Source of the DNA: Eucalyptus grandis
Taxonomy: Eukaryota > Streptophyta > Magnoliopsida > Myrtales > Myrtaceae
Reading direction: 5' to 3'
NCBI RefSeq assembly: GCF_016545825.1
Contig: NC_052614.1
Coordinates: 29,413,669 to 29,477,668, forward strand
DNA length: 64,000 nucleotides
Each line of letters starts with the position of its first letter. Position 1 is the stretch's first letter. The notes beneath the pieces were generated by a model that was given only the letters and a program-made list of their open reading frames with translations, was not told where the DNA came from and did no database searches. Positions 11,858 to 22,800 of the stretch are shown here, in pieces. The position numbers and the translations under genes are program-made.

Positions 11858-12537
11858 GGCTGCGTTTGTTTGTATTTCTTTTTTTTTTTTTTAAACACTT
11901 TTCTGTTTTTTTTGTTCCTGGGAACAAAATAGAAACAGAAACAAGAAACACAAATCAGAAACACTTTTGAAATTTTTCTTCTTTTTCTTCTTTTTTTCTT
12001 TCTTTTTTCTTTCGCCGGTCGCCGGCCTCGGCCATGGCCGGCGACCGGCCCGACGAGGGCCGGCGGCCTCGCCCGGCACGGCGAGGCTCGCCGGCCCCGG
12101 CGAGGCCGAGCCTCGCCGGCCGGGCGAGCTCGGCCTCGCCGGATCTGGGCGAGATCGAGCTCGCCCGGCCGGCGAGATCGAGCTCGCCCGGCCCGGCGAG
12201 ATGTCGGCGCGTCGGGCTGGGCGAGCTCGATCTCGCCCCCGATCCGGCGAGGCCAAGCTCGCCCGGCCGGCGAGCCTCGCCGTGCTGGGCGAGGCCGCCG
12301 GCCAAAAGAAGAAAAAAGAAAAAAGGAAAAGAAAAAAGAAAAAAAGGAAAAATAAGAAAAAATAGAAAAAATAAAAGAAAGAAAAAAATTATACAAATTT
12401 ATGAAACGTGTTTCTATTTATTTTTGTTCCCGAACAAGTTTACCAAACGCGTTTTTGTTCGAAATTGTTCCCGAACAAACACTTTTTTCTATTTACGTTT
12501 TAAACAATTTTTAAACAGAAACGCAAATAAACGCACC
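11858..12537. mobile_element. Tourist-like MITE with CpG-dense palindromic core
   Basis: The terminal inverted repeats GGCTGCGTTTGTTTG and CAAATAAACGCACC are flanked by TTA on each side (11855-11857 and 12538-12540). Subterminal motifs GTTCCTGGGAACAAAA and GTTCCCGAACAA are repeated on both arms. From about 11970 the element runs polypyrimidine, then a core (about 12015-12300) of iterated GGCGAGG, CTCGCC and GAGCTCGCC words, then polypurine. It encodes no transposase. The several long reading frames through the core on both strands are translations of the repeat and not genes. Confidence 0.85.
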
Positions 12538-12644
12538 TTATAGTCGTAGTCTTGAACCAAGTGATGCTTTTTAGTTTTTGCAGCTACTTTATTGTACTAT
12601 TACTAGTAAAAAGCAACAAAAAAAATAAATCTAAAAAAGCTGGA

Positions 12645-12840
12645 TTTTTGACAATTTTAGGTGCTTTTTAATTTTAATTATACATGCATTTCTAAAAGAA
12701 GATTGGGAAAATAGAATTTTATGAAACTTTGTTAACTTATATTGATTTAGGTTGGATGGTCTGTTTATGTAATTTTTAATTGAATTAAAATTTACGTTTA
12801 AGGAAAATCAAAATTATTATTAATTTTTTTAAAATTTGTT
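12645..12840. repeat. Duplicated segment, copy 2 (partner at 3283)
   Basis: A diverged copy of the 3283-3480 segment, with the blocks ATGAAACTTTGTTAACTTAT and GGATGGTCTGTTTATGTAA in the same order. The copy starts just after the MITE and has no gene attached. Confidence 0.6.
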
Positions 12841-13019
12841 TATGCAATCCATAACCCAGATCAAATTATTGAAATAAGAAGTTTCCTAACATGGAGATGC
12901 TTAAAAATCTCAAACAAATCAAGATTATTATCGAATACTATCAAATTAGATAATCAATAATTGCTACCTATCAAATTGGTTCAAGAAATTACCTAGTTTG
13001 AAGTATTTCTTTCCAAGAA

Positions 13020-13640
13020 TTGGGACTGCCGACGGGCAGCTTTACAGCGACGGGTGAGGAGGAACGTCAGGACCAAAGCAGCAGCGATGGCAATTCAGCG
13101 CGGACGCAGCAAATTGCAGACAGGTTAGCTAGAATAAAAGATGCAACGGTGAAGGTTTGTTGGTTATGGCCCTATGGGCAGTCTAACTGGAAAGCAGGGG
13201 TCACCCGGACTCTCCTTGGCGGCGACAGTGTGGATTCAGTCAATGCTAGTCCGCTCTATGCAACCAGCGAAAGGAAATCAAACGTAGCAGAGGAAACAAA
13301 ACAGCAAGCGGTGGCGTCAAGTGGAGCCTGGATGCCGCCTGGAATCACCGGAAACCGCCAGGGACTGCTGCTGTGGCGTTAGAATAAGTCGGCAAAGCTG
13401 CTGTCGCGGCTGCAGAAGGACGTGCTGAGCGCGACGAAGAGTGCCGGCAAGCGAGGTAGAGGCGCGACGATGGACAAGCCGGCAACGAGCTCGGTGACTG
13501 GTGAGGGACGGCGCGGCGGCTGCGTTGGCAGAAGCTGGAGATCAACACCGGCAAACAAGGTCTCGAGAATTTCGACGAGGAAGCAAACCAGAGACCGCCG
13601 GACGAAAGCTGCAACGACGCCGAAATATTAAACCACACCG
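13020..13640. other. GC-rich block, unrecognised; possible gene or element remnant
   Basis: This is a 600-base island of high GC content in AT-rich surroundings. The plus strand has a 120-residue frame (13020-13382); the minus strand has a 97-residue frame (13638-13345). Neither resembles a family I know, and the plus frame ends in TAG inside the block. CpG and CAG/GGC-rich wording is similar to the promoter-like region at 2300-3246. It may be a degraded gene, a promoter or a transposon interior. I cannot decide which. Confidence 0.25.
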
Positions 13641-13649
13641 GCGAACAAG

Positions 13650-14387
13650 CACAAGCAATCCCTCCTCAGTGTGTCCGTTTATACGGTGTTTTTTTCCTTT
13701 TTCACTTTTTTTTTTTTTTGTGAACTGTTAGTCTCCCCTTTCTTGTTTTAAAATAATTATATATTAGTCTGAATATTCCTTTACCTCTCAAACCTCAAGT
13801 AAATTTCCTAGAAATTGCTTGAGATATTCTTTATCTTTTCCTTTGTAAATTATTGTTTTCCTTTAGTCGTTTCCCTCAACGCGTACGACAGCGATGCATT
13901 TATGATGATGTGCCTACCTTGACTCGGGCGTCGACTTGGGCGTCTACGTTGGGGCTTGGGTCGAATCCTGAGGAGATTAATTGAGTCTTGGGGACAAGTT
14001 CTTGGAAATTTACTGTGGAGGAAGGACAAATGTAAATTTACTGTGGAGGAAGGACAAATGTGAGAAGGAGTCCATAGGTATAATTATTATAATATTTTCT
14101 TTTTCTTTTTCTTTTTCTTTTTTTTTGGGTTAGGGGAAGGGAAGGGAAATGGCAACGATCTTGTACCGTTCCCACCAATACAGGCCCCTCGATTGGGATG
14201 AGAAGGATCTCAGCCGTTGAAGTAGAACGAATCTTGCCGTGATGGGGTTGTGAAGATATTCCTGCAATGTCCTTTAAAATATTATTTTTACAAAGTTATT
14301 GTCTTTATCCCCGAATTTACTCTAATGAATGAATTTTTTCCACCTTGGCACCTCTGAGTTCTTCCATTTATAACTTTCAGCCACTTA
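13650..14387. other. Intergenic with simple-sequence tracts
   Basis: The stretch contains T-rich tracts (about 13700-13720 and 14099-14127) and GGGAAGGGAAGGG near 14135. I see no supported coding sequence. Confidence 0.4.
14006..14061. repeat. Perfect 28-bp tandem duplication
   Basis: The unit beginning AAATTTACTGTGGAGG occurs twice head to tail (14006-14033 and 14034-14061) without mismatch, which indicates a recent slippage or duplication event. Confidence 0.95.
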
Positions 14388-15349
14388 GGGTGCGAATGGT
14401 AACGTTTACATTCTTTTTTTGTCCCAGGGAACAAAACAAAAAAAGTATTTCTGTTCCGGGAACGGTTTTTGAACAAAAGAACGCGTTTGGTAACGTTTGT
14501 TCCGGAATAAAAAATGAGTAGAAACACGTTTGGTTAAATTTTATTCTTTTTTGTTTCTTTTAATTTTTTAATATTTTTATTTTATTTTCCATTTTTCCTT
14601 TCTTTTTATTTCTTTCTTCTTTCGGCCGGCGGCCTCGCCCGACCACGGCGAGGCTCACCGGCCCCCGAGGCCGAGCCTCGCCGTGGTTGGGCGTGGCTCG
14701 GCCTCACCGGATCCGGGCGGGCCGAGCTCGCCTAGGCAAGGCGAGGCGAGGCGTCGCCCGCGCGGCGAGGCCGAGCCTCGCCGCCCCGTCGGAGCCGAGC
14801 ACTGCGCCCCCGGCCGCGGCTCGACGCCGTCCCGATCCCGAAGCCTCTAGTGCCGCACCGCCGCCGCACCATCCTCCGGAGCCCCTCGCTGGAACCCTAG
14901 CCGAAGATCTTCCCTCGAGCGAGGCCGAGCCTCGCCTTGGCTGGGTGAGCTCGGGCTCGCCTAGGTCCGGCGAGGTTGAGCCTCGCCATGGCTGGGCGAG
15001 CTCGAGCTCGCCCGATCCGGCCAGGCCGAGCCTCGCCGGGGCCGACGACGCTCCGGCAAGGTCGCCGGCCATAGCCGAGGCCGGCGACCAGCGAAAGAAA
15101 AAAAGAAGAAAAAAAGAAGAAGAAAAGAAGAAGAGAAGAAGAAGAGAGAGAAGAGAAACGTTTATTCATTTTTGTTTCTAGAACAAGAAACAACAATTTG
15201 TTGTTTCTTTTTTTGTTCTTATTTTGTTCCGGAACAAAAAACAAAAAGAACAGAAACGCAACGCGTTTTTGTTCTTTTTTTGTTCCCTGAACAAAATCCG
15301 TACAGAAGTGTTCCGAAAACCCTTCTTTGGAGCGTTTCCATGCACGCCC
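14388..15349. mobile_element. Tourist-like MITE, largest copy with GC-rich core
   Basis: The termini GGGTGCGAATGGTAACG and (inverted) GGGCGTGCATGGAAACG are flanked by TTA at 14385-14387 and 15350-15352. Subterminal GTTCCGGGAAC and TTTTGTTCCGGAACAAAA palindromes match the element at 11858-12537. The core (about 14620-15090) is a dense array of GGCGAGG, GAGCCTCGCC and GAGCTCGCC words between a polypyrimidine and a long polypurine tract (15095-15160). No transposase is encoded. The 164-residue frame at 14687-15181 is a translation of this array. Confidence 0.85.
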
Positions 15350-15756
15350 TTAGTGTTCTATTAGCTTAGCCAAAATTTTATGCTCTTATAAATTCAGTCT
15401 AGTTTATCAGTTAAGTTCGAGACAATTCACTTAAATTTATCTGTCACCGGTTTAATGCAAATATATAGGTTTAAATAATGCATGAAAGAAATATGCAACT
15501 AATATGCAAAATGCAAGGGATCGAGGTCAATTCCTATTTTTTATGCAATTAATAACTAATTAAGTTGTCAAAAATTAGGTGTCAACAATGAATAAACTAC
15601 TAATGTATTTCTACCCAAAGTGAGTTCGCCAACAACTATAACAGCACCATTTGCTAAAAATTGTCCTCTTCTAGTGCATTTACCCCATGGAACCTGGAAT
15701 TTTTTTATGCATACATGTATTTTTGTTGGAACATAAGCGTTGGGAAAATAGAAATG

Positions 15757-17430
15757 TCATAAAAAAAATCACTTGTAAGGTGGTCATATAAAGTCCAAGT
15801 ATGAGGAATGAGTATAAATAGCTCATTTTTTTTCACCTTGGCTGCACCTACTAAAATTCTGAAAACAAATCACACCACATTTTATGGTGATTTTACAAGC
15901 CTGGGATGATACAAAACGCGTTATGGTGCATTCCAAGGAAGTTGCAAGGACAACGTGTGGAAGAAGGGTCAATGGGCAATGGTCACGCAAGAAAGTGCAA
16001 GGTGGTGGAGATATAATTGAAGGTTTGGCCCTAGGCCCCACAAGTGACAGGCCGCACGGGGCGAGAATCAAATGAAATGTCTGAGAAATGTAGACACGTG
16101 GAGTAGCACTTCTAACCTCGCTCGCTCGAAAATAAAAATGAAAAGGTAACACCTTCAAATTTTAATTATCATTTTTTTTTATCGTCTACAAACTTCTAGT
16201 TGCATTTCTTAAAATTGCCTTAACGTTACCAATTTTTATTAGAGTGACTTACCTACTTTTCTCTATTTAAATTATCAATTAATTTTGAGTTAGCAACTCT
16301 TATTTAAATTAGTTACCAAGTTTTTCTTTTCAGTTACCAAATTTTCTTATTTTTATTATCAATTTTTCATTCACCTCTATTCATTGTGCCTTAAATTTAC
16401 TAACTCTTATTTGTCAACCCTTTGTTCGATTGAGCTTTCAACTCGGTTACTAACTCTTATATGAGTTAACTATAGATGTTTATTTGGTTTTTCTTAATTT
16501 ATTAACCTTTTCCATTGAGTTACTTAATTTGGAAAAAATCGAGAAGTCACCAAAAAAATATTGGTAATTTTCTATATAATTGGTAAAGTTAAGATCTTGA
16601 TAATTAAACAAAATTTGCCAAATAATAAGAGAATTGGTTTATCAGTCATGAAAGAAATTGATAATTAATTTTTTTTTTTTTAAAGGAAGTTGACTACTAA
16701 TTTCTTAGACCCACGAGGAGCTTTCCAAGAAGAACACTCCGAAGGTAACCCCCACTTTCGGGGTACCATGCGAAATGGAAAGGACTTTTAACCCTTTTTT
16801 CCCAGCCATCAACAAAAGGGAAAAGTTAAAAAGATCAATCATGGAAGGAATCGCAAACGAGCTTTATTTTTTCTCGTCCAATGTCCTGCTTCTACGAACT
16901 TTCTTGGTAGTTTAGATCAATTCTTATTATCTTTTAAGACAACCTCAATCTCTTCATAATCTTGACTTTGAATAATTTGTCCCCTCTTTACAATGATTTC
17001 GGTCTTTGACAAATCTTGATCTATACAATGACATTGTACTGTATTAAAGTTCATTTTTTTTTCATAAATCATAACAATATGATATTCATTGCACAACGGA
17101 TAAATCGAATTTTTTCTTCTTTCTTCCTTTCCACTAAATGTTCATATTTATGAGTTGCGACAGAATGTTAATTAATCAAAACAATTTGGTTATAAAAAAG
17201 AAAAAATCAAACAATAAGGCTGCCCATAGTCTGTGAGCTGGTGTTCTTTTTTGTCTTTTGCGAATTATTTGTTTCATGTGATTTTGACAGAAGGGAAAAC
17301 AAGAAAATGAAAAAATGCATTTAACCATTAGCTTTGTAGACGATGCATCTTTGAAGAATGCTGTAGAGGATCATGAGTCAGAGGACAATCAATCTAGTCT
17401 TCCAAATCAATTTCTCTCTTTAACTCGGAT
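15757..17430. repeat. Tandem segmental duplication, copy 1
   Basis: This segment is repeated at about 18935-20460 in the same orientation and order. Shared landmarks are AAATCACACCACATTTTAT, GGGGCGAGAATCAAATGAAA, TGTAGACACGTGGAGT, AAACTTCTAGTTGCATTTCT and GTAGACGATGCATCTTTGAA. The first 250 bases also match the 5' flank of the TNL gene (10870-11095). A TATAAATA box sits at 15812. No TIR, NB-ARC or LRR coding sequence is present, so only the upstream region of a TNL-like gene seems to remain. Confidence 0.75.
16690..16930. repeat. About 250-290-bp repeat unit, copy a
   Basis: The unit starts near AATTTCTTAGACCCACGAGG and contains CCATCAACAAAAGGGAAAAG and TCTACGAACTTTCTTGGTAG. Related units occur at 18035-18320, 19800-20050 and 20597-20890, with a partial one at 20460-20580. 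This gives an array of at least four dispersed copies within 4 kb. Confidence 0.6.
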
Positions 17431-18029
17431 TACAATTCGATCAGCACACATCTATTAAAGTTTGTATGATTTTTCTAAATTATAAAAACATGAAAATGCT
17501 TATGTAATTGCTTGATATTTAGAACCATTAGCTCCAACTTTAACTTGAGTTGAGCATCAATGCGATCACAATCATTAGTTAGTCCTAGTCAGTAGCCAAA
17601 AAAAGAAAAATTTTACAAAATTCCTGTATATTTTGAAATTGGTTCAAGTGCATCAAAAGTTCTAAAATTTATCATAAAAGTGTAATTTAATCCTAAAACA
17701 TTCAAAAAATGCAATTAAATCTTAAAATTTATCAAAGTATAGTTAAAATATAAAATTTTCAAAAAGTGCAATCAAGTCATAAAACTTGTTAAATTGATAT
17801 AATTAAGTCATTCAATTGATTACATTTTGAAAGTTTTATGACTCAACTGTACTTTAATAATAAGTTTTTGGATAAGGGCTTTCAAAGAAATTAGTTTTTG
17901 ATAAATATATCGTGAGTGTAATCGTTTGATATGTTTTGTGAGATGAAATTTAACAATGGATAAATGTGTTATGTAAATATTGGTTTGAAATTTCTAATTT
18001 TATTAACTGAACAATAGACAAATAGGTAG
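17431..18029. other. AT-rich insertion-like segment present only in copy 1
   Basis: It lies between two blocks that are much closer together in the second copy of the duplication, so it was inserted here or deleted there. It contains short, imperfect direct repeats such as AAAAAGTGCAATCAAGTCAT and ATGCAATTAAATCTTAAAAT. Its ends were not defined. Confidence 0.4.
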
Positions 18030-18034
18030 ATGTT

Positions 18035-18320
18035 AGGAACTAATTTCTTGGAGCCCACGAGGAAATTTTTAAGAAGGTGCTCAAAAGGTTATCTTCTTGG
18101 TTGGCACACCGAGCGAAGTGGAAAAGACCAACACTATTTTGCGCAACCAACAAAAGGGAAACGTTAAGATCAGTCATGAAAGGAATCTCAAATGAACTTG
18201 CTTTTTATAATCAATTATTGCATTTCTATGACTTTTCTTGGAAATCTAGAATCAACCATTTCTTTAAAAAAATTTCGATTATCAACTATTTCTCCAAACC
18301 CTTATCAAAAGTTGGCTAAT
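18035..18320. repeat. About 290-bp repeat unit, copy b
   Basis: This copy is closely related to 20597-20890. Shared words are ATGTTAGGAAC, AATTTCTTGGAGCCCACGAG, ACTTTTCTTGGAAATCTAGA and TTTCGATTATCAACTATTTC. It ends just before the foldback MITE at 18353. Confidence 0.7.
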
Positions 18321-18352
18321 AACAACGAATTAGTATTCTTTCCTTTTATTTT

Positions 18353-18865
18353 GGGTTAATACCCCGAAAAACCCTAAACTGGTACACTTGTGACAAATTT
18401 ACCCCAAACTATTTTTTTGACCATGAAAAACACCAAACCGGTACACATGTGACAAATTTACCCCGATTGACCATAAAAAACCATAAATTTGTACATTTAT
18501 GACAAATTTACCCCAAATTAATTTATTCGACCGCAAAAAACCCAAAACTAATAAATTTGTGACAAATATACCATTCGCTAAATTGGATTAATACCACAAA
18601 AAAATCATAAAAATTGTAAACTTTGGCAAACGGATCGTAAAATCTCAAATTGGTATATTAGTCAATTGTCACGTGTCATTTAACTTAATAATTTGATAAT
18701 AAAATTTAACGAAAACTAACAGAGGGTAAATTTGTCACAAGTGTACCGGTGTGGGGTAAATTTGTCAAAGGTATACCAGTTTGGAGGTTTTTGTGGTAAA
18801 AAAAAATAGTTTTGGGTGAATTTGTCACAAGTGTACCAGTTTGGAGTTTTTCAGGGTATTAACCC
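18353..18865. mobile_element. Mutator-type foldback MITE, copy 1
   Basis: The termini GGGTTAATACCC and GGGTATTAACCC are flanked by a 9-base duplication, TTTTATTTT (18344-18352 and 18866-18874). A 9-base duplication is the hallmark of Mutator-like elements. The left arm is an array of about four degenerate units of 50-60 bases, each containing GTGACAAATTTACCCC; the right arm carries the same unit inverted. The centre holds TCAATTGTCACGTG. It has no coding capacity. Other copies are at 27793, 58412 and 58989, with a nested relic at 47408. Confidence 0.9.
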
Positions 18866-18934
18866 TTTTATTTTTGTGAGAAGTATGGAGAGATATTGCT
18901 ACTTTCTCAAACCAAGCAAGATGAAAAGAACAAA

Positions 18935-20460
18935 ATCACGCGTAAGGTGGTCATAAACAGCACCTTTTCATTTTCATCTTAACTGCACCATGTATAATCA
19001 CACCACATTTTATAGCGATTTTATAGGACTTGAATGATGAAAAATGCGGCAAGATGCATTTCAAGGAAGTTGCAAGAACCATGTATGGAACACGGGTCAA
19101 TGAGCAAAGGTCTTGTAGCAAAAAGTGAGAAGTCGTGGAGCTATGATTGAAGAAGGACTAATAAAGGGCCCTATGCCCCACAAGTTACTGGGTGTATGGG
19201 GCGAGAATCAAATGAAATGTCTGAAAAATGTAGACACGTGGAGTTGCAAATCTAACCTCGAAAACAAAAATGAAAAGGGTGACGCCTTCAAACTTTAATT
19301 ATCATTTTTTTCATGGTCTATAAACTTCTAGTTGCATTTCTCAAAAATACCTTAACAATACCAACTCTAATTAGAGTGACTTACCTACTTTTTTTCTATT
19401 TAAATTATCAAATATTTCTAAGCTACCAACTCTTATTTAAATTACTTATTAAATTTATTTTTAAGATTTCCAACTTTTCTTCGTCTTTTTTTTTTATCAA
19501 TTTTCATTCACCTTTCTTTATTATGCCTTAAATTTACTAACTCTTATTTGTCAACCTTTTCTTCAATTAAATTTTAGACAGGTTACCAACTCTCATTCAA
19601 ATATCAATATTTACTTGGTTTTTTTTTTTAATTTATTAATTTTTCCGTTGAGTTACTTAATATGGAAAATATGGGAAGTTACACAAAAAAATATCAGTAA
19701 TTTTCTATATAATTGGTAAATGAAAAATGTTGATAATTGAAAAAAATTTGGCAAATATCATGAAAGAAATTTGGTAATTATTAAAAAAAAGACGCTAGTT
19801 ACTATTTTCTTAGACCCACGAAGAGCTTTCCAAGAAGAACATTCCAAATGTTATCTCCACTTTCGGTGTACCATGTGAAATGGAAAAAAACTTGTAGCAC
19901 TCATCATCCCAGCCATCAACAAAAAGAAAAAGTTAAAAGACGAGTCATGGAAGTAATCGCAGACCAGCTTTACTTTTTCTAATTTATTATTGTGCTTCTA
20001 CGACCTTTTTTGGTAGTTTAGAATCAATTACTATCGATCTTGCTTTAAGGCAGCCTCAATCTCTATGTGATTCCAGTCTTCCACAAATCATGGTCCACGC
20101 AACGACATTATATTATGTCAAAGTTCAATTCTTTCCATAAATCATAATGATATGATATATTTATTATACGACGGATAGATTGAATTTCTTCTTCTTTCAT
20201 CCTTTAAACCAAATGTTCATGTTTGTGAGTTCAACATAAACAATTTGGTTATAAAAAAAATCAAATAATAAGGTTGTGTATAGTATGTGAGCTGGTGTAC
20301 TTTTTGTCTTCTGTGAATTATTTGTTTCATGTGTCTTTGACAGAAGTGAAACACAAGAAAATATGATAACCCATTTAACTAGTAGCTTTGTAGACGATGC
20401 ATCTTTGAAGAATGCTGTAGAGAATCATAAGACATTTTACAGGACAATTACTCTAGTTTT
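18935..20460. repeat. Tandem segmental duplication, copy 2
   Basis: This is the second copy of the 15757-17430 segment, in direct orientation and diverged by many substitutions and small indels. The same landmarks are kept (GGGGCGAGAATCAAATGAAA, TGTAGACACGTGGAGT, GTAGACGATGCATCTTTGAA). The part matching the TNL 5' flank is more worn than in copy 1. Confidence 0.75.
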
Positions 20461-20596
20461 TTAAATCAGTCATGAAGAAATCTCAAATGGTCTTACTTTT
20501 TCCCATTCATTATACCATTTCTATGACCATTCTTGGAAATCTGGAATCAATTGTTTCCTTTAAAATGTTTCAATTACCTACTTTTTTTTTTTTTAG

Positions 20597-20890
20597 ATGT
20601 TAGGAACCAATTTCTTAGAGCCCACAAGGAAATTTCCAAGGAAGACGCTCGAAACGAAAAAGACTAATAGTATTTTGTGCAGCCATCAACAAAAGGGAAA
20701 AGTTTATGAGCAGTCACGAAAAGAATCTCAAAGGATGTTGCTTTTCCCCATCCATTATTGCGTTGCTATGACTTTTCTTGGAAATCTAGAATCAACTATT
20801 TCCTTTAAAATTTTTCGATTATCAACTATTTCGCCCAAATCCTTATCAGAAGTAAGTGAAAAGCCAAGTGAGATCGAAAGTATACCTAAG
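20597..20890. repeat. About 290-bp repeat unit, copy d
   Basis: It repeats the 18035-18320 unit (ATGTTAGGAAC, ACTTTTCTTGGAAATCTAGA, TTTCGATTATCAACTATTTC). A 110-residue frame crosses it, but the same words run in other frames in the other copies, so it is not a gene. Confidence 0.7.
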
Positions 20891-20959
20891 AAATTTAGGA
20901 TTTATAACTTGATTGCATTAGTTATCTAACTAGTGCCCTTTCAATACTTTGACTTGATT

Positions 20960-21650
20960 AATATGTTACCTAAATGATTCAGGCAATCTTTGACCATTGT
21001 ATCAACTTATGTTACTGAATGATGTTTATGTAGGAAACGTAGACGAATCACGAACAATATGATAAAAATAAAAGTGCAAGAGAGTAAACCCGATAGAGTA
21101 TCATGCAACTCTTTATTAAACTCAGGACAATGATCCCCACGAGCTAAGTTCAAATTGAGTCCAATATCTTGCTTAAAAGATCAACCTATCTAAACCTAAG
21201 CTATATCAAAGGCAACTACTATTACCCTCTAAACTAAAGGCACGATAATTAAATAAAACTAAGCTACATCTAGCGCTAAAATAAAAAAAATAAAATAAAA
21301 ACTTCATCAAAACCTGCTTCTATACTATTTTTCTTAATTTATGTAAGTTTTCGATCCTTAAATTTTAAAATTTTCGATTTTAATTATTCTGGAAAATAAG
21401 GGACTCGGGCTGGGCCCCTCGAGCACAGTTTGGTATTTCTCAGTTGGACACGAAAGACGTTGGCCAGGGATAAGATTGGGCTTGTTAAAACAAGCCCAAA
21501 CTAAATAAATTAAACTGACTAAGAAAACTCAAAACCAGCCCAGACCTATGCTAAGTCCACCCCCAAAGACTTGAGAACATTAAAAACCTCAAAGACAATC
21601 ATAAACTATCTTAAACCGATAATAAAACTCTCCATCATCGACTGCTTCCG
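20960..21650. repeat. Dispersed repeat family D, fragment 2
   Basis: Blocks such as ATGATCCCCACGAGCTAAG, AAACTAAGCTACAT and ACTTCATCAAAACCTGCTTC match the sequence at about 26930-27110 and, more loosely, 39620-39850. It looks like the 3' part of the same dispersed element. No coding sequence is seen. Confidence 0.5.
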
Positions 21651-22065
21651 GTTGCCGGCTCCACCATGTTCAAACACCCGACGTGACTCACAAGAACGTG
21701 ATATCAACTCCCTCCCTTTCCGGTGACCACTTCCGAACACTGCCATCGTCCATGCACAGAACACAATTTCGAAGCAAACATTCAATGAATCAGAGAAATT
21801 CTTAACATTATATTCAATGAATCTTCAACGAATACTATGGTTCATTCACGAAGGAAGATTTCCAGTAATCGCTGCACCAAGGCACAAACGTGGAACTAAT
21901 AGATCTACTTCAACGCAGAGACTTTAGCAAGTTTATTTAACGAACAAATAATCATGAGAATCGACATAGCTCTACCCGAATTGGGAAAACTTATCTAATC
22001 GGTAGTTCATTTTCAGAAATGATTCAACCACATTTAGCAATCGACAAAGCTGTACACACGCATAA

Positions 22066-22791
22066 GGGGACAATTACAAAAAAAAAAAAAAAAAAAAAAA
22101 TCATAAAGTTATTGCAATTGTGCCGATAAAGTTATAAACTTATTTTTTTGTTTTTTGGCCAATTGAGTCCTAAACCTTTTACAATTTGTGGTACTTCAGT
22201 CTATTCGGCGAAATTTGGCAGGTAGGCATTGAAGGGAAATTTTTTAATGATATTTTATTTTATTTTCAATTTTTTTTTTAGCTTTGTCTTTTTTTTTTCC
22301 CTCCTTCCTCCTTTTTTTTCCCACGATCAGCCAAAGGGGAGGGTCGGTTGCCGGACTGAGGTGGCTGGCCAGTGGCGAGGGCGAGGCTCCTCGCCAGTGG
22401 CCAAGCAAGCTCGACCTCGCCTAGAATTGAGGAGGGCTTGCCTCTCCCAAACCTTGGCTAGGTTCGCCTCGTCAATCCACTAGCGAGGCTCACCCTCACT
22501 AGCCCTCCTTTCTGGCTGGTCACCAAAAGGTGGAGGAAGGAGGGGGAAAAAAGAGAAAGAATAAAAAGGGGAAAAAAAGAAAAGATAAAAAAAATTAATA
22601 AAATTCAAATAAATAAAAAATATTATTAAAAATTATCCTGTGGGCATTGGCTGACGTCCACGTTAGTGCTGGCTGGCTAAATTTGGCCAGAGGGACTGAA
22701 TTAACACAATTGTAAAATGTTTAGGACTCATTTGGTTAAGATTGAATCGGCATAATTACAATAAATTTATGACTTTTTTGGTAATTTTCCG
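22066..22791. mobile_element. Mutator-type MITE with GC-rich core
   Basis: The ends GGGGACAATTAC and (inverted) CGGAAAATTACC continue into a longer inverted repeat: TCATAAAGTTATTGCAATTG on the left pairs with the complement of the ATTACAATAAATTTATGA block on the right. The 9-base duplication CACGCATAA lies at 22057-22065 and 22792-22800. The interior again runs polypyrimidine (22255-22320), GC-rich CTCGCC/GGCGAGG core (22325-22520) and polypurine (22525-22590), as in the Tourist-like elements. The 84-residue frame here is not a gene. Confidence 0.85.
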
Positions 22792-22800
22792 CACGCATAA

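Noticed and set aside
12034..12543. Long frames on both strands rich in Pro, Ala, Arg and Gly within the GC-rich core, also at 14687-15181
   Set aside because: They translate an iterated CTCGCC/GGCGAGG array inside a MITE, are open in several frames on both strands at once, and have no domain.
18372..18600. Regular repeated units resembling a repeat array of CRISPR type
   Set aside because: Units are degenerate, adjacent without unique spacers, and mirrored on the other arm of a transposon. The host is a plant.
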